The notes: a model not told the origin generated them from the letters alone. DNA of 64,000 nt from Stropharia rugosoannulata (GCA_028532985.1 JANCIK010000012.1:124001-188000), one strand, 5' to 3'. Positions 23,121 through 35,773 are shown, counted from the first letter of the stretch. Numbers and translations are program-made.

Positions 23121-24420
23121 ATGGCATTTTCGAAATCTCTGCGTTTGGCCGCTCTTCTCGCGGTCGTCCACTCCTTTTCCCTCGTCTCCGCCGAAGTTGA
23201 CGCCCCTCAGATCACGCCCGCTCCTTCACCTACAGTCAAGGCTCGTGGCGATGTCGCTGGTGCACCTGGCACGCCCATTCTCTCCACCCTCAAGTACGAC
23301 TTCACCGCGCTCCCCGAGCAGGTCTACCCCTTCCCTGTACTTCGTGGACCTCAATTTGGTTTCAACATTTGTAACTCGACTACACTGGGTCCCACCTCGA
23401 ACTGCCAGACCTTGGTTTTCAACGGTCCTGATGATTTCTGCCTTTGGGGTTCGCCCGATGCCAACGGATCGATTGGTGATGTCGAAGCGAAGGTCGTAGC
23501 CTACTGCACAAAGCCCTACCACGGTACCCGTGTCATCCCCGCCGGCTCTATCACCGGTCTGCAGGTTAGGCCTATTCTTATTGATACAATATGGTTTATA
23601 ACGTAGAATTTTCAGTGGACGAAGACCCCTGGATACATTCAAGTTGTCGGTTTCATCAACAATGGGGGTATTGGCTTGAGCCCTACTGATCAAGGTGGTG
23701 AGCTTGACCCCCACGGAGCTGATCTGCAGGGCAATCCTCTTGGAGGTGTTGTCTTCTCGAACGGTACTGCTGACTCGGACGGCCACACTCTCACCCAAGT
23801 TCTCAACTGGAATACTTTCGTTGGTGGTGGTCAGTTCTGCTTCAAGGCGTGCTACAACTCTATCACCAGCCCCGACTACTGCGAGAACAGGTACGATTTG
23901 CTCGGCTGCAGCTATAACATGCCCAGTTCGGCGAAGGACGGCGAGTTCACTAGCTGTGAGGGTGAAGTTCAGGACGTTGTTGGTGTCTACACCACAAACG
24001 GCGTTAGTGAGTATCGTCCTTCCACGTGTTGTGTGTGCAACATGAGCAATTCTAATAATTGTTTATCTTGCAGCCTCAACATGGTCAATGCCTGACCCTC
24101 TGAACACTCCCCCTCCATACCAGCCTCGCATCCCCACCTCCAGCAACTGCCAGACCTTTGCTTCCAGCGACCTTTTCGCATTTGCTGGACAGAGCTCTGC
24201 ATCCCCCTCGCCTACCGGCACGGGCGCGAGCGGCTCTGCTGCTACACCCACCGGTACTGGTGCCTCGCAGACTGGTAAGGCCAGTGGCTCCACGACCCCG
24301 TCAGGCAGCAAGACTGGCTCAGGCTCCACCGCATCCCAGACTGGTGCTGCAGTTAGCGTGCACGGCTCTTCTGCCCTGTTCGTCCTTGCTGCCGTTGGTG
24401 CTGGTGCATTGGTCCTCTGA
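23121..24420 (+). CDS. Secreted GPI-type glycoprotein 2 (macrophage-activating-glycoprotein-like)
   Basis: Tandem paralogue of the gene at 20105. Signal peptide MAFSKSLRLAALLAVVHSFS, then PILSTLKYDFTALPEQVYPF, VLRGPQFGFNICNSTTLGPT, FNGPDDFCLWGSPDANGSIG, QGGELDPHGADLQGNPLGGV, SPDYCENRYDLLGCSYNMPS and a Ser/Thr/Gly-rich tail with a hydrophobic C-terminus (SALFVLAAVGAGALVL) suited to GPI attachment. Three exons: introns follow ITGLQ (about 23563-23614) and TTNGV (about 24005-24073). The intron found inside NGP/DDFC in copy 1 is absent. Cysteine pattern and N-glycosylation sites are conserved between copies, which implies the same fold and cell-wall or surface location. Confidence 0.87.
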
Positions 24421-25802
24421 TGCTTACGCATGGGAAGCCGCAATGGCTTCGCTGGGATAGTTTAGTTAATGCAACCGGACGACGTGCTTGATTCTGTGGT
24501 GATGACGATGGACATTTACAGAGTACGTATATGAGTACAAGTATACCCTACCTAGTACCTACCTACTACATGCTACGTACTGAGGCGCGCCGCGTCTTCT
24601 GTGCTGGGGGTGATGATCTACTACGACGTGGGTATTAATGCTTTAATATATGGACCTTCGGGACGTGATACTCGTTATTGTGTGTTGCCAAGCACTGTTG
24701 CTGAAGAGCAAGTTCCAATATACACTCAGCTGGTAATTTTTAAAAACATGTTCGACATGTATTTCTGCTACTGTTGTAGCGTAATATAATGCTTGCCTCC
24801 GTTTCCACTGGATGATTGTGCTGTTCACCATCTTTGTCAATGACCACTTTGTTCGAGAAGTTCGGGCACTCCATGCGTTGACCGACTTGGGAGTACTTAG
24901 GATTAGATGCATTTGTAATATTGGTGTTCCCAGCTCTGTAAAGCACTTTACAGAATGTGTACAATCTTTTTCAACTCGAACTTGACTCTGTACCTAAAGG
25001 CCTAAGCCTTCATGATGGTCGCGCACATATGCTTGCTCTTTCCTTCCCCCCGCATCTGCTTACCTCTGACAGAAATGTCGATGTAAGATGCTCTGGGCGG
25101 CAAGGAACCGAATAAAACACGAACACTGTAGCCTGCAATCTTGGATTAACATTAGGAGTGCCTGTGAAACATGTCTCCCAAGGACGTCCACTCCCTGATC
25201 GGTACTAAGAGGAGGAAACACCTGTGTGTAAGTTGTAACCAAAATTCGAAAGGCTTCTCGATCCAGGCGCTGCCAGTTTTCCACACTCATTTCCTGCGCC
25301 TGACATCATGTCGAAGTGTTTTCGCTTCAGCGCCTGTCAGATAAAGTTCCCTTGATCTCAGACTAGTGCCGTGCGGACACCTCGTATATGAACATCACAC
25401 TGCCTGCGCACGAGGCACGCTCGCGCAAGCTGATGATATGTTTCTCTCTTTGTGACCAGTACTGTAAATTGGCTGCAACTAGTTGCAACCAGTGCTGATA
25501 CTTCGAGCTTCAGAGCTTCAGACTTAACAACTTGCAGAGGAGACCAAGACATTCTCTTCAAGCTTATCGCACGCGCACAGGTCAGCACGATGAGATCTAA
25601 TCTCAGTCGTACTATACTAATACTTCATTTATCGTGAAACTCAATGTGAGCTTGCTTGTCAAGAGCATATTGATCACACATTGCGCACCGTCCTTTGGAA
25701 TGTTACCACATGTTCAGCGTCAAGCTTTCCTCGCAGCAAAGTCGTGCGTATTTTGTACCGCCTTCTGGCAATCTACAATCCCATGAATCGCAATGACATT
25801 TT
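24421..25802. other. Intergenic, no gene recognised
   Basis: About 1.4 kb between convergent gene ends. Small frames on both strands have no recognisable domain. Confidence 0.45.
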
Positions 25803-26581
25803 TCAATCCTCCATTACAATTTGGCCGTTGATTGTATGACGGAACATAAAGTCTGTTCGCAGAGTATACTTTATTCCCTTCGTCACAGGCTCTCCACTGT
25901 GGGCCACATGTCTGTGCTGGAAGATCAAGGCCCTTCCTTTCTTCGGCTCGACATCGTAAAAGCAACCGTTTGGACCATAAATGCGGGTTGCGCCACCCTC
26001 CACTCCATCATCGCCCAGGTAGATCTGAACCGTGGCACGCGCTTTTCGGCCGTCTGGAAGCACTCGCAGACCATCACAATGGGTTGCGAAGAATTGGCCT
26101 TCATCATACTTAAGGAAACTCAGTCGTTCATTGAGTCTGAAAGCTAATTTTAGCTCATTTCCTGTGTTTGACTCTCTCTCTACTCAACTCACCCGACGCA
26201 CTCCCACTTGCCTTCGACGTGATCGGGGTGATCCATAACTCCTGCCCATTCGTCACCTGGCTCGATTTTGTGCAGCTCCTGGACGTATGGCCTCAATCGC
26301 TCGTACAATCTGTCTGCAATACGGCGGTCGAACCGCAAAATGCGGAAGCTGTTCCTGTAATCAGTGTTGACGTATTGTTCGTTGGGGCCGAACCCGTAGT
26401 GTATTGCTGCCTGCTGCCACTTTCCATCCCACTCTGCCAGTGCTATGAGTTCGGCACACTCTGCGGGGGAAAAAACGTTGTCGATGATCTTGACGTAGTG
26501 TCCGTTGTAGTCTGCAGTTAGCGGTGTACCTGACCAGTCTACTACGGGAGCGCTAGGTGATGCGGTTGAGGAGGTTATCAT
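25803..26581 (-). CDS. 2-oxoglutarate/Fe(II) dioxygenase (prolyl 4-hydroxylase-like), copy 1
   Basis: Two-exon gene. Exon 1 starts at ATG 26581 (MITSSTASPSAPVVDWSG) and carries HYVKIIDNVFSPAECAELIA and NSFRILRFDRRIADRLYERL. A short intron follows ECVG. Exon 2 has LNERLSFLKYDEGQFFATHC D, the iron-binding H-x-D (His and Asp of HCDG), ATVQIYLGDDGVEGGATRIY, the distal iron-binding His in HSGEPV, and the 2-oxoglutarate-binding Arg in YTLRTD. The complete H-x-D...H...R set predicts an active non-heme iron hydroxylase of the P4H-like superfamily. The substrate is unknown. There is no signal peptide, so it is probably cytosolic. A close tandem copy lies at 28908-29673. Confidence 0.85.
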
Positions 26582-28907
26582 GTGTAAATGGTTTACCAAT
26601 GCGCAGGACTTCTACGAAAGTGTGGGAAGGAGTGACAAAAGCGAATGCCTGAATCACTACCTTACTTATATGTTTCGCGCGCCCCGGTGTCCCAGAAATA
26701 GTATAAGTTTGACAGGGCGCTTATCGTCATGGAGGCGGCCTCTGGGGCTGCGCTATTTAGACAACAACCATTAGTATAGCAGAAAGTTGCGAGCTCCCTA
26801 AAAGATTATGGTAAAAGCTGGCGCCTTAATGTGTATCCATGTAGGTAAGGTAAACCCAGGACGTCCGCAGAGCTAAAATTATCAGCGTTCTCACCTGCAC
26901 ATGATTTTCTGAAGTGAATCAGGATGGCATTATTTCATATCCCATTTTGGGGAGCAGAGGGATGATGAGATTGACTGGTTGTGCAAATACCTGGACGTGA
27001 TACGCGCAGCGACTGGCCTCTGAGCTCTATGGAGTCCTGACCGTGTACAAGGTGTTCCATCCGATTGCCGGTACTATACTGTAACATTATCTCCAATGCT
27101 GTGTTACTCTCTGTCAATGGCGTACACTTCATACACGGGAATTAGGGATATCAAGGGTCTGCTAATATTTGGCATCCGTGATGAATAGATCCGCATGGGT
27201 ATATATGAGCGCCTGTGCGGGCGGGTACAAACAAGCAGATGATGCATGTGGTGGCACGGTTTGCATCGCTTCCAACGACAGGTTTTACCCATTCTCTGCG
27301 ATGAAAATTGGAGTAAATATTCATTAGTGCACTTAAAACATGCTTGTGGTACGAAGTTCAGTGTTTTTGCTTTCGCATTCACTAAATGCAAAGGGGACCA
27401 TGATCGCGCGAGCGCGGCGACACTCTGAATTTCAAACGGAACGAGACTAACATGCACAACCAAAATTAGATGCTATCGCACTCAGATCTTCGTAATTGTG
27501 CTACGGCGCAGCGAGCTGTTTGGCTGTTCTGGGAGTATACCATCTATCTATCATATAGTTCAGCAGCCTGTGGCACGGCTTATGGAGTTCGTCTTCTGGA
27601 AATAAATACATATTTATTCCTATAAAGTATTCGCTAAAACCCCGTCAGTGCCAAGCGTCACCTGCTCCACAGTCCTCGTTCTCTTGCAACTTCCCAAAAA
27701 ATACCTAAACTCTTCGGTTCATAAGATAGGCTACACTCAAATCTAACTTCGTAATCTGTTGCTCAAATCACAGCAGCCCGCGACCAGCGCCCAGATGCTA
27801 CGGTTCGAGAATAATAGTAAACATGCACGTGCGTCAGGCGCTGCGTTTCGGCAAGCACTTGCATTACTACATTTTTTGGCAGTTGCGTGAGGAGACTGTG
27901 TGCAATCTGTTGATCGTCGGTAGTAGTACTTGACTTGTAAGAGCTTTATAACTATTTTTTGGTTGTCTCTCAAGGGGTATACATTATTGAAAACGGCGAC
28001 CACGTCCATTCAGGTCTTCAAGCTTCGAGCTTCGCTTCAGGGGCTGGAGTCAGTTCATGGGACGATCGGCATGTGCCGAAAATTCATTCCTGGTGATTGC
28101 TTGACACAATGAAATTTGTTTGACTTCTCTCAACCCAAACATTCATGATGTACAATTCTTTGCGTCCATTCTTAGGCTTTCTCTTTCTTTCCCCTCTCTT
28201 CCCTGCCCCCCCTATTGAAAATGTCAACTCGGAAAACTGTTGCCTATCTCTCTCGGACACCTAGGGGGACAGGCATGAAAGCGATGCTGAGGGCTTCGAT
28301 CTTGTCTCAAAACGCAAAACTTCCCATTTCCCCCGAGGGCATTCATTCTCTGCGTCTCTGCTCTCCCGATACGAAGAGGAACAAACTACTACCGAAATTA
28401 GATGGCCTCCAGACACCCTATCTCTCATTTCGTGCTACCTGAGACTTGATGTTCGCATTAACAATGGCTGTGCGAGTGGTCACTTCAATATGTGTTGAAT
28501 GAGCCTCTCGTTGTTCTCATACTGACGGCACTGACTCTTCCGAGTGCATGTATTCCACAATGTACAGCACACTGCAGTCTCGTCGATCGTGCGCGTGAAA
28601 AATTTCTTCTTCGGGGCATCACTGGGGTTCTACGACCGACTTCAGACTGGCGCAATTCGGCCTACATATGACTTTATTTTGGTGGACATCTCGATATTGC
28701 CATGCAACATCAAGAACCTATGACCACACCACTGTGCGGACCCTTCGCTTTGTTACCCCAAACTTGTTGGATCTATGTCCTGTCTCATATCAAATGACAT
28801 GGAACTTTGAAGAATCATACTCTTAGCACTCGGCGACGTTCTTACACGCGGCAGTAATCAGAACATGGCCCAGAAAACTTTTCCTTTCGAAGATATATAC
28901 AATTACA
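26582..28907. other. Intergenic, no gene recognised
   Basis: 2.3 kb between the two dioxygenase genes. A short frame from ATG 28221 (MSTRKTVAYLSRTPRG) has no family resemblance or splice context and is not called. Confidence 0.45.
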
Positions 28908-29673
28908 TCAATCCTCCATTACAACTTGGCCGTCTATCGTATGGCGGAACATGAAGTCTGTTCGCAGAGTATACTTTAACCCCTTCGTCACAGGCTCTCC
29001 ACTGTGGAGTACATTTCTGTGCTGGAAAATTAGAGCCCTTCCTTTCTTCGGCTCGACGTCGTAAAATCGGTCTTTGGTACCATAAATGCGGGTTGCTCCC
29101 CCCTCCACTCCGTCATCTCCGAGGTAAATCTGGACTGTGGCACGCGCTTTTCGTCCGTCTGGGAGGACTTCCAACCCATCGCAGTGGGCACCGAAGAACT
29201 GGCCCTCTCCGTACTGGAGGAAACTCAACCGTTCATTGAGTCTGGAAGGCTGTTTTAATTTCATTTCGCGTTTAATTTCTCAACTTCACTTACCCGACGC
29301 ACTCCCACTCGCCTTCGATGTAGTCTGGGTGTTCCACAACCCCTTCCCATTCATCCCCCGGCTCGATCTTGTACAGCTCCTGAACGTACGGCCTCAGCCT
29401 TTCATAGAGCTTGTCCGCTGCAGGCCGGTCGAAACGCAAGATGCGGAAGCTGTTCCTATACCTGGTGTCCACATACTTATCGTTCGGACCGAGCCCGTAG
29501 TGCACTGCTGCTTGTTCCCATTTTGCATTCGACTCAGCCAGTGCTATAAGCTCGGCGCATTCCGCGGGTGAAAACACATTGTCTATTATCTTGATGTAGT
29601 GCCCGTTGTAGTCTGAGGACAACGGCGTAGTTGACCAGTCTACTATGGGGGCATAGACCGAAGAGTTGGACAT
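28908..29673 (-). CDS. 2-oxoglutarate/Fe(II) dioxygenase (prolyl 4-hydroxylase-like), copy 2
   Basis: Tandem paralogue of the gene at 25803-26581 with the same single intron after ECVG. It starts MSNSSVYAPIVDWSTTPLSS at ATG 29673. Exon 2 contains LNERLSFLQYGEGQFFGAHC D with the iron-binding H-x-D, ATVQIYLGDDGVEGGATRIY, the distal His in HSGEPV and the Arg of YTLRTDFMFR. All catalytic positions are kept in both copies. C-terminal ends differ by one residue (QVVMED against QIVMED), so the duplication is recent or under constraint. A TATATATAC-type box on the minus strand around 29742-29762 may serve as its TATA element. Confidence 0.87.
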
Positions 29674-30681
29674 GTGCAATCGACTGCGTAAGTGTTGTCT
29701 GAAAGTGTGGGAGGGACTGATGCAAGCGTGGTCTGCGTTGATAACTTATATATACTGTATATATGGTGTGCGCAATCTGACTCAGAATTATTACGAACAA
29801 TTCCGAAGCGCTGATGCATTGATGATGATAGTGAATGTCGACGGCGGCAGGGCCTCTGTCAGGCTGTGTTACTCAAACATACTCAGACCTTTATATTACT
29901 CAAGTACAGTTGGAAGTTGTGAGCTTCTCAAAATATTCACGGCACGGCCAGGCATCATGAGCTTATTTATGTACAATGATAATCAAACTTTAGTACATCC
30001 GACAATTTGGAGCTGAGTCTGATACATATACTTACCAGTCTACCAGTGTTATGCCACGCGTTTTTTTATTACTAACAAGACTGCTCAAATATGAGTTAGA
30101 GTCTAGACAGGAAATATACCAAACATCTCAACATGAAAGATACGCAGAAACACGAGCCAGGCTCGTGCGCAGTGAGCTTTGCTCGCCGCTCCCTCGCTCT
30201 GGCCCAATCAAATGTTTTACAGTGCACAGTAGCTGTAGAAGACGGTTCTTAAGCCAGTAAAGGGGACATATATATGATAAGGGTAATGTGCAGTGGCCAA
30301 AACACACAAAACAAAAGAGGGAGATAGGAATGGAGACCGTCAAACAGGTGCAAGCAAAGATAGGTCATAATTTTAAGATATGGTATAAATGCCTTCCAGT
30401 CTGTGAAGTTTTAAAAACGCTTTCATGCTAGGTTGGTCACCAATTGATCACGCTAGGTTTGCTCGACTGAGATTCTCGGGAGAAAGTCATTGATTCGGCT
30501 TGGATTTGGCATTATGACTGATGTGACTCGACAAAGCTACTTATTAGCGCTCACATCACGTGACCTCTGAAATCCAGCATTGGCTCGGACACGCTCAATC
30601 GCATCCAAAGCGCATTCCCCTTTCCAACCCCTTTATTCCACTTCCGTCTTCCCTTTAACGTTGAATCTTTCTAGAAAGGAT
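29674..30681. other. Intergenic, no gene recognised
   Basis: Divergent spacer between the dioxygenase (-) and otubain (+) genes. No supported gene. Confidence 0.45.
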
Positions 30682-32355
30682 ATGCCAGATACTCCTGCTA
30701 CACCCAGTGCGCTATACTCATACTTATGCTCTGATAAATCCCGTCGCTCATTACTCACCGTCATCCAATCTTCATATAATTAAACATCGATAGCGAATAT
30801 ACGTCGGCCCAAGGCTTTACCATTGGAGACAGACGGAGAAGAGTTCATTGATGTATCCAACGCCCCCAGTGGACCAGTGTCGCCTTTGCCACCCCTTCAG
30901 CTTCCGTCAGCTGAGGGCAGTCTCTTGAACTTTCCAACCCATGGTACTGTCTGCGTATTCAGTTTATGCTTATCTTACCTGACCCACGATATCCTCACTC
31001 AGACGGAGAGCTATCCGCTCTCACGCCCGCGCAGCTATATGAAATGAATCAGGCATGCCCATTACCGCCTCTATGTTACTTCCGCCAACATGATTACTTA
31101 CCTTACTCCAGGATCTATACAACGAATCCGTGCCGACGCGACCGCTAATTGACGCCCTGGCGCCTATGTCAGAATTAAGAAGTGAATACGAAAATGGATC
31201 AATCGCCTTCGTGAACGAGATCGACTGGCTTATTTCGCAGGGTTACTCGTACGTGCGTCGCACGCGAGGGGATGGCGATTGTTTCTATCGATGTCAGTCA
31301 TTCTCCATTGCGCAGTTCATATCATACATGGATCTATTTTTGTCCACTATGTCTCTTAAAAGGTTTATCACTGACAAGCCCGCCTAGGCACTTCCAGCCC
31401 TCGGTTTTTCCTATGTTGAACGTCTTGTTTTATTGCCACCATCAGAACGCGACTTTGCCGTGGCTACTACACTCTCTCTTCTCGATAGCTACCCTCCTCT
31501 TCTGGATCAAGCCGGTATCGACAAATTTGTATACGAAGATTACCACGAGCTGCTTAAAGACGTCGTTGCGAAGGCAGGACATGGCTTGGGCGAAGCAGAG
31601 CTCCTAGAGATATTCCAGACCCCTGAAAGTATGTGTCTTCCATGACTCTACAAATCATCGTTAATCTCTTCTATCGATACCTGGTGTGCCTTCCTTTTTA
31701 ATCCATTGGACCTTCTTTTTTCGGCTATTGGTAGACTCAAACGCGATTGTCTTATATCTACGCTTACTTGCCGTGAGTTCATGTTCTCTTCTCTTACTTC
31801 ACTAGAATCTCGCTTCAAATCTCTAACCTTCATATTACGAACATTCAAATCACCAGTCTGCTCAAATCAAAGCGAACCGCGACAACTACGAGGGTTTCCT
31901 TGTGCACCCAGACACGAAAGAATTGATGGATGTAGACTCTTTCACAGCTAACATCGTGCAGGCCATGGGCAAGGAGGCTGGTAGGCTGGCAGCGAGTCCC
32001 CTGCGGTAATTATTCGGCTAAATTCTCATTTAATAGACAACGTGGAGATCGATGCATTGTCAAACATCTTACAAATGAATCTCAGCGTAGCCTACCTGAA
32101 CGGAGTGAGGCAGGACGGGGTTGATTTTATTCCATTTAGGAATGCAGCAAATCGGGATGACCGGCCTGTGGTCCTACTATACCGGTGCGTCTATAATTGC
32201 TGTTCCTCTGACTCCTTTTTGACTGGGCCGCTCTTCGGTCACCTTTAATTCTTGATTATTTTTCATGTGGTGTCTATAAAACTGTTCGCTAACGCCCATA
32301 TAACGCACCTTGCAGCCCAGGGCATTATGATATCCTTGTTCAGAAGCCAACATAA
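30682..32355 (+). CDS. Otubain-type deubiquitinase (peptidase C65)
   Basis: Cysteine protease that removes ubiquitin from substrates. Exons read ELSALTPAQLYEMNQ, DLYNESVPTRPLIDALAPMS, SELRSEYENGSIAFVNEIDW with YSYVRRTRGDGDCFYR, then ALPALGFSYVERLVLLPP, FAVATTLSLLDSYPPLLDQA, YEDYHELLKDVVAKAGHGLG, then ANRDNYEGFLVHPDTKELMD, VEIDALSNILQMNLSVAYLN and finally YRPGHYDILVQKPT with TAA at 32353-32355. The catalytic Asp and Cys lie in GDGDC and the catalytic His in GHYDIL. One intron near 31050 has a GC donor. The intron before ANRDNYEG is long (about 220 bp). The first exon is uncertain: ATG 30682 is the nearest plausible start, but the link to the exon reading ETDGEEFIDVSNAPS is unproven. Confidence 0.82.
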
Positions 32356-32738
32356 GATGCATCACATTTGCACAAGAGGACTTACGTTTCAAGTGACACT
32401 TGCGTAAAATTGGACCATCTGTATGTATCCTCGTTGTAAGTAGCACAGAGGGGTTAAATGCAATCAAACGATCACCTTTATGTATCTGCCTTCGTTACAT
32501 ATATAGTATCATGGTTTATGGCAAACTCCGACCATACAACCTTCCACTCACCACACTTCATGGCATACCTCTCTCAAATTCCGCCCATAGGCTCTCCTAC
32601 GCACGCAAAGCGGTCAGAGCAAGAACTTAGACAACAATTATTTTTTAATTTATGGAGGTGAGTTCTAACCTCCCAATTGCGACTACCTTTACTCAACACA
32701 TGGTGTCAATCAAACAATTCCGAATATCAGCCAAAGAA

Positions 32739-35171
32739 ATGTCCAATATCGCGACCGAGTAACGTTAGTACTCTTAACATCGCCCCTCATCCTTTTGATG
32801 ATTTTGTTCCCTCAGGCCGGAGACGTATAAACGCCCAGCACTGTTGACGAGGTGAGCGGCTGTAGGCTCTGCCTTCTTCGCAGCATCTTCTACAACGTTC
32901 ATCCCTAGTGACAATCCACGCATCTTCGCACTGCTTATTGGGATAGATCGTTATGCTACTCTGGACCGCCTACGTGGAGCTGCAAACGACGTTGTGGCTC
33001 TCCACGATTACCTTACTCTCCAACTCCGGGTGGAGCCTGACAGAATTAAAACCCTTGTCAATGGCGCTGCTACTCGCTCTTCAATCCTTCAGGCTCTCCG
33101 TAGCTTGAAAGGCAATGCAACGATCGAACGAGGTGATCCTATTCTTGTCCACTTCTCTGGGTACGGGGGTAGCGTGGCAGACGGGCCACACAGTGTCGAG
33201 GAGTTCTTTGTTCCACAGGATTTCTCAGAGAATTTCAAGCCAGCAGTCAAAGCCATTGCTGTTCGGAATATAACATCTATTCTAGAGGACGTCGCTAAAG
33301 AGAAGGGCAACAACATCGTAAGTGGCATTGCATTACTGCGAGAGTACCGCACGTTAACACCAAATATAGATCCTCACCTTCGACTGTTCGTTTAAAATTT
33401 CGAAGACGCAAAATTACGATGAAAAACAACCTGATTTCATCCGCGCAATACGCTTGAATCCTACCAATCAGGAAAAGTCGGAGCACAGCGGCATGTTCAA
33501 TGGCACGGTCATTAAGGCGTGTAGCCCACACGAAGAGGCCTGGGAGACATCTGGACAGGGACGTTTTACGAGAGCGTTTATAAACTTGCTGCGCACGAAG
33601 TCCCCGCATGAAATCAAGTATTCGAATATCCCAGTACTCCTTGACCAGATTCCCGGCCAGACGCCTCTAGTGCTCGGTCCGTCCCGCGAAAAGGCCCTGT
33701 TCGACGGGCAGGTGATGACGACACACAGGAGTTTCTTTCACGCCTCGCTTCTATCAGAACAGGTGTCCCTACATGCAGGTGCGATCCACGGTATCACCCC
33801 CGGTGCGGAGTTCGTGCTCTACGCCTCCGCCGACACCGCGTTCCAGACTCCGTTAGCGACTCTCCCCGTTCGTTCCATCGGCCCGTTTACCTCGTCCCTT
33901 CCTGCGCCTGAAAACCTCGCGGCCCATGATCCGCAGAAAACCTTCCTTGCTATCCAGACAAAGACAGGCCGGCGGGAAGACGTCCGGTTTAACGTTGCCC
34001 CAAACGACCTCTTGCGTCCATGCTACGAGGCGCTGCTCCTTAGTCAGTCGGACGGTGATAGCGCCATGGAATGCATCTCGATTGTGGATGATCCAAATGA
34101 TGCGCATCTAGAGGTCACACTAGAGGACGGGAAGGCCGTGTTCCTCATCCACGATGAGCGCGTACTGCAACACGACATCTCGCGTCTGTCCTACGAGCCG
34201 CAGCCGACAACAGATAACATCATATCCGTGTTCAAATCGGCAGCGAACTACTATTGGAAGCTAAATCGGGCGGCGGCGGAGACTACTATTGCTGATAGCG
34301 TGTCTGTGGAGTTTTATGAGCTCAATGTCAGAGAAGAGAAATTTGAGTACATTTACGAGCCAAAGGGGCCGAATTTGTATCGCAATGGTGTTGTCGAACT
34401 CGTTGTGGACGGAGACGCATCGTATGGCCTCCGACTGGTCAATCGCAGCAAACATGACCTATACCCATATCTTTATTATTTCTCAAGCACCGACCTCAGT
34501 ATTTGTGAGTTCCGTTTATATCTTACCATCTTACTTTTGCTCACATTTGTAACGTAGTTGCTTTCCACCCCCGCACAGACAACTTCTGGGAAACCCTAAA
34601 CCTAAAGGGCGCGCCCCTCAAAGCAAATGGTGGCGCACATACCGTAGGATACGGAAAACTCGGAGGTCTCGCGATGGCCTTTGACTTGAATGCTAATCAA
34701 GATAAGGACGTTGGATTTGTTAAAATCATATTTTCCACCACCCCCATCGACCTCTCGACGATGCCTCAGCCGACGCCATTCGAGCATACGCGATCCGGAA
34801 AGTCCCCTGGCAACAAACCTGCATTGGACATCTGGGCCACCAAGACGTTCACTGTCGTCCAGCACAGGCGTCCCCCGAAGCCTGTGGAAAAAGAAGGTCC
34901 GCCCCGCTCTTCCAAAGTTCAACTACCCAACAGTTCTCCTAGTCAAGGCTTTAATTGTCCAATGTCGGAACCCGAACGTCAAACTGACGGTGAAACCAGA
35001 ACCGAGGTACAACGGACACAAAAGCGCTCTTCAACTATAAGTTCTAGGGAGACGAGCTACAATGAGAAATCGGGTAGTTCCAGGGTAAACACAAATTCGG
35101 TACCTTTGATACCACTGGCGAGGTTAACCGCTCATTTGTTCAGACTTACATCAACTGGCGTAAATGCCTAA
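32739..35171 (+). CDS. Caspase-fold protein with replaced catalytic residues (pseudo-caspase)
   Basis: Five exons: 32739-32758, 32816-32851, 32909-33317, 33370-34504, 34558-35171. The protein starts MSNIATEPETYKRPALLTSD and enters a C14 p20 fold: RIFALLIGIDRYATLDRLRG, ANDVVALHDYLTLQL, ATRSSILQALRSLKGN. The catalytic His motif, normally S-G-H-G, reads HFSGYGG, so His is Tyr. The catalytic Cys motif, normally D-C-C-H, reads ILTFDCSFKIS, so the second Cys is Ser. Peptidase activity is therefore unlikely. The caspase block continues to SGQGRFTRAFINLLR, followed by a long C-terminal region (GITPGAEFVLYASADTAF, then WETLNLKGAPLKANGG) of unknown role and a low-complexity charged tail. Similar fungal proteins are discussed as signalling or incompatibility factors; for this one that is inference. 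Confidence 0.82.
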
Positions 35172-35773
35172 CCTTTGCTATGCAGAATCCAATCTCTCAA
35201 GCGTTCAAACTTGCCAAATCACTTGTACACCATGTTTCTAATTTATATGGCCCTTAGGCCTGGAAACAACATTAATATCAAATTTGGACGATATATAGCT
35301 AACTTATGGTATAAGTCGTACTAAACATACAATTCACTAGAGTAGTATAAGGGGAAATAACCAGTACGTGCAAGATGAACAAGTGATAGTTTCAATATGC
35401 AAAGACTTTTTGACATTAATCTATGTACTGTATGTTTTATGATTATGACTTTTCAAATTTCAATGTAGACTCTTCATTCATTCCATCTTATGAAAAGTAT
35501 TCGGACACATTCTCAAACACTTTGATAATAATTTATTACCTTCAAGCATAGTTGTGTAACTTCAGAGTCAATTAGCCATTGACGCGGTCAGCGAACTTCT
35601 AGTATGAAGTGCCCTGAAATAAGAGTTGGATGCTGCTGAATACATCAGACTCGGTCATACCGAAGGATTTAAAAATAAACAATGGCAACTTCAGGAACGA
35701 AGACAATTATTCCAGCCTTTTCCATAACCAAATATGAATCCAAAATCTTTCTTTTCTATTTCACCAGTTTGTT
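35172..35773. other. Convergent intergenic spacer
   Basis: AT-rich 3' flanks of two converging genes. No gene or repeat recognised. Confidence 0.45.

Noticed and set aside
23226..23798. 190-residue minus-strand frame
   Set aside because: Antisense shadow of the second glycoprotein gene, caused by its GC-rich codon use.
28221..28441. Possible small gene MSTRKTVAYLSRTPRG
   Set aside because: Has an ATG but no recognisable domain, no intron and no conserved neighbour; evidence too thin.
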